Assembly: GCA_021234155.1 (NCBI GenBank)
Contig: JAJEKV010000076.1
Span: 5,786,649 to 5,850,648, forward strand
Origin: Isoetes taiwanensis
Taxonomy: Eukaryota > Streptophyta > Lycopodiopsida > Isoetales > Isoetaceae
Direction: 5' to 3'
Length of the DNA: 64,000 nt
The translations under genes were made by a program, and so were the position numbers. Below the pieces are notes generated by a model. That model was given only the letters and a program-made list of their open reading frames with translations. It had not been told where the DNA came from and ran no database searches. Of this stretch, positions 60,970 to 64,000 are shown one piece after another. Numbering within the stretch: the stretch's first letter is position 1; every line of letters starts with the position of its first letter.

Positions 60970-61590
60970 AGCGGAGGAGATAATAACTTTAACGGCGGCT
61001 AACTTTTTAAAATTTTAAAATTTTTCTTATTAACTTTTTTTTTTTTTTTTTTTTATTATAAAATATTTATCTGGCCCGGGAATCTGTGAAAAATCACGCC
61101 CCGGCGGCATTCTGTAGCGCTCACCACCGCGGCTGAGGTCGGCGAAAGGCAAAGCGGCGCCGGGTTGACACCGGGCCGGGTTGACTTCAGCGGCAATGCC
61201 CGGTTAGGGCGTAAACCGGCATTTTAGGCTCTTCCACTTGCCGGCCCGCAAAGGCGACAAAAGCAAGTGGCCCAGGAGTTGACTTCGGGCCTTCAGTAAC
61301 CATTTTTCGCCCGAGGACTGTCCTGGGTATTTGGAGAGTGCGCCCAATCCAATGGAACCACTTTCTCCTTCATCTGAACTACCTACAAAATTTATAACCC
61401 CTCCAAACTTGGGGTCTCAGGTTGCCCTAAACTTATTAAAACTTACACCCTATTACATCAACCTAGCCACCGGACCAAACATCAAAGAGTTAAACAAGCA
61501 CTCTAGCTTAACTACTACCTAACTACCGAACTATGGGTTAGGTTTTGGTGATGCTATGATTTCGAACAATCGAAATCGCGGCTCTGACTC

Positions 61591-63188
61591 TGCTTTGTGG
61601 CTCCTCAGAATATATCGACCCGTGGTATACATCACGAAGACTTTCCCTCCCATGGCAATCCATCTGCGCCATGAGCGAGGGGCCTCCCGTCGACCGGGCC
61701 ATCTCACGTAGAGATGCTTTCAGTGAAGGACAGCGGGGTGTCATTACGACCGCCTTCGATGGGCTCCTGTCGCGGAAACATGGATACAAGGTTAGCACAC
61801 AACATAAATCATATATAAATAACCACCACGAAGGGTGGCGCAACCATCAAGTACCAACGGCAAAGAATATGCATCTAAACCTAAAGAAAACACCCCAAAT
61901 CCCAGTTTCTACCCCGGTTCAGACTCGGGTGAGGATGGGTGGCGGCTCAGTCTCAAAGAGGTCAGCGGACAGAGGGGTATAACTGGCGTTAAACTAACAT
62001 AAGAACATCGGCTAGGGTTGTCCACTCCATCCGCCCCCTCACATTGCACACTGCAGATGGGTGATCCACACACAAAGGCTTCCGCTATAGCCTTCGGAGA
62101 TCTTTCAAGGTATCACCCTTTGAGCCTACTCGAGTTCATGGCCCCCCCTTCAGGCCGGGTCGGAGCGTCCCCTTCCGGGGATCCGGTGGTTCCATGGGTG
62201 AGCTAGAGAATACGTGCGCATCGGCGACCCAGCATCGTACCCAACTTACTCACCCTAAATCTACTCAAAGTGCAAAGATGCTCCATACGGATCACACCTC
62301 TACACCCGGGGGTGTCCGGACCCATACCGACCCTCTAGGTGGCCCAGAGCTATCGGGCCTAGCCCAGCGTAGCCAGGAGTCTCGGGGGACTTTTATGTTA
62401 GTGCAAGACCCCACCCCTACTTCACCACTTTGCGTCCCTTCTGCGGTGCTAAGCCCGGACCATAAGCGTCTACTGACCGGTGGTCTCTTGTACCGGGCGC
62501 ATCTAATGGGAATATTACAGGGGCTCTATCTAGGAACATACTATCATATATGAGCTCAGAGGTCTCTACCCCCTTTAAACCCACGTTTAATGAAAGCTAC
62601 GAAATACTTCATAGATACATCAATCATTTCTTAACGAGCACACCATTCATAATTGAAATGTAATCCTATTTACCCGAAGGTTAATCTCTCAACAAAGGCA
62701 ATCGAATAAATGCTGAAGTACTATCCTACAATTCACAAGCTAAACTACTACTAACTTGTGTTTGGCTGGAACCATTATAGGTAGAATTGCTTCCATATTC
62801 TTTGTACTAGGGTGGCGGTGGCGACTGAGTGGTTTTTCGATGGTTTGGGGAAGTCGACGCGATCTTTGGAGCTCAAGCTGCTCCTTGGTATCAACTGAGG
62901 TTCGATTATGGTTGATATGGGGTGGTGATTCACCTTAATGGATCAATTAGTAATCACCATCATATGGCCAATCGAGTTTGGCGGTGAAACCATGGCTTCC
63001 CAAACCATAATTAATGAATTATCCTTCTTAAATATTAATTTCCTTAATCATAGGTTATATCCTTAATGATTTAATCCCTTTTAGGTCAACCCCTTTAAGG
63101 TTACCATACCCCATGGTGGCGTATCTATCTTTGGTGGCGTGTCAATGTATTCATACATTATAGCATATAAATACTTGGAGCGTCCGCA
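61591..63188 (-). repeat. Copy B LTR
   Basis: Collinear with 31,788-33,358, ends GCGTCCGCA, and is followed by AGGCATT as at 33,359. A damaged primer-binding site (CGGCTCTGA...) precedes it near 61,578. Confidence 0.85.
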
Positions 63189-63870
63189 AGGCATTGAGGA
63201 AGACTTCATTGCGATTGGACATATGTGAGTGGTTTCCATCTATAAAGGCGGTGACCATACTTGCAACCAATTACGAACAATCATGAGTGGGTTCGATTGT
63301 TTTGCAAAATTACTTCTTCTTTGGGATTCTCGGCGGCCCGGTTGGCCGAGGCTGAAGCGGCGAGAGATCACGGAGCCCTCACCCGAGGCGAGGATTCAGA
63401 CCGGCACTCAACCATTGACCACATCTTCACATTGCGAACTCTGGTTGAAGGCGTAGGAACCGCCCGTCATGATCTATATTTATTGCCGTGGATTTTCGCG
63501 AAGGCATTTGACAATTGCCTGGGGAAAAACTATGGGCAAGATTGCGATAGCTAGGGGCTCTATGTAAATTTGCAGAATCACGATGTATAAAAACTATATG
63601 AAAGATGCTGAGGGTCGATTCACGCCGACAAACCAACCATTTAATAGTAGTTAATGGGGTTATCGGGGATGCCCTCTCTTCCCAACATTGTTTGGGCTTT
63701 ACATTGATCAATTGGAAACTGGCGATAATGGGGGTGGCGGGGCTCACCTTCTGCGCGGATCATCAAGCGGTTAATATATCTTGATGATGTGGACCTCTAA
63801 AACTTACACACGGCGGACATATGCAGCGACATCGATGCCACGGACACATTTTGCTCTCGATGATGTGGAG
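63189..63870 (+). pseudogene. Copy B of LINE A reverse transcriptase
   Basis: Matches 33,359-34,036. HSTIDHIFTLRTLVEG is intact, while surrounding CNG-rich codons are scrambled and the ADD region near 63,775 reads through altered bases. Confidence 0.8.
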
Positions 63871-64000
63871 AAAAGTGCTCAATTTAACCCAAGAAGATGA
63901 GTTTATTTGTAACCAATGTAGTGTAATATCTATCCAAAGGCAAAACACCTTATGGGATCCTTTCCTCTTGTTACTCCGCGAATATGTATTGGAGGAGGAG
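63871..64000 (-). pseudogene. Copy B of the LINE B endonuclease end
   Basis: Matches 34,037-34,170 in the same opposite orientation to LINE A, so the LINE A/LINE B junction is shared. The window ends here. Confidence 0.8.

Larger units (their letters stand above)
53195..64000 (-). mobile_element. Copy B: second version of 23.3-34.2 kb (element A and flanks)
   Basis: Collinear with element A from mid-integrase through gag, extra ORFs, H3-like domain and 5' LTR, and beyond into the LINE A RT and the LINE B junction. It therefore copies the locus rather than being an independent insertion. Correspondence: RT/RNase H 53,870-55,170; protease 55,400-55,760; gag 55,900-57,060; second extra ORF 57,370-57,805; 445-aa ORF 58,070-59,413; H3-like 59,650-59,875; LTR 61,591-63,188. 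Identical stretches (about 57,605-57,850) alternate with stretches full of small differences at CAG, CTG and CCG. It continues past the window edge. Confidence 0.9.

Overview
The window is nuclear DNA of a land plant with a large, transposon-rich genome. Evidence: Ty3/gypsy chromovirus elements with tRNA-iMet-type primer-binding sites, three unrelated LINEs (two with a plant-type zinc-knuckle ORF1), a Helitron, and one intron-containing Tudor-type gene. A fern or other plant with long TE-filled introns or spacers seems most likely to me, but the sequence does not fix the species.

Layout. 1-2.4 kb: LINE fragments and an LTR with its polypurine tract. 2.4-9.4 kb: a decayed LINE ('LINE A', minus strand) whose 3' end runs into an ATTCT microsatellite. 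9.4-11.4 kb: unassigned DNA ending in diverged ~257-bp tandem repeats. 11.4-13.3 kb: the only host gene, with two Tudor-like modules and at least six exons. 13.3-16.8 kb: noncoding. 16.8-34.0 kb: a second LINE A (plus strand), split inside its reverse transcriptase by a 13-kb minus-strand chromovirus ('element A', 20,337-33,358) with a 5-bp target duplication. 34.0-36.8 kb: 5' part of LINE B, minus strand. 36.9-47.9 kb: a plus-strand chromovirus relic split by LINE C (7-bp target duplication), which is itself split by a 1.56-kb Helitron loaded with ~1.3 kb of polypyrimidine. 47.9-51.8 kb: an internally deleted minus-strand chromovirus. 53.2-64.0 kb: 'copy B', a second version of 23.3-34.2 kb that includes the LINE A/element A and LINE A/LINE B junctions.

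Main observations. (1) Element A carries about 4.5 kb of extra coding-like sequence between its primer-binding site and gag. This includes a histone H3/CENH3-like domain (29,807-30,066) behind a long basic segment, a 445-residue unrecognised ORF, and a downstream ORF starting at a splice-acceptor-like site. A histone fold inside an LTR retrotransposon is, to my knowledge, undescribed. In this copy helix alpha-1 is deleted. (2) Copies A and B are identical over some stretches but riddled with small indels and substitutions elsewhere, concentrated at CAG/CTG/CCG. That pattern looks more like methylation-context sequencing error in an unpolished duplicate than natural divergence, so many frameshifts in this window may not be real.
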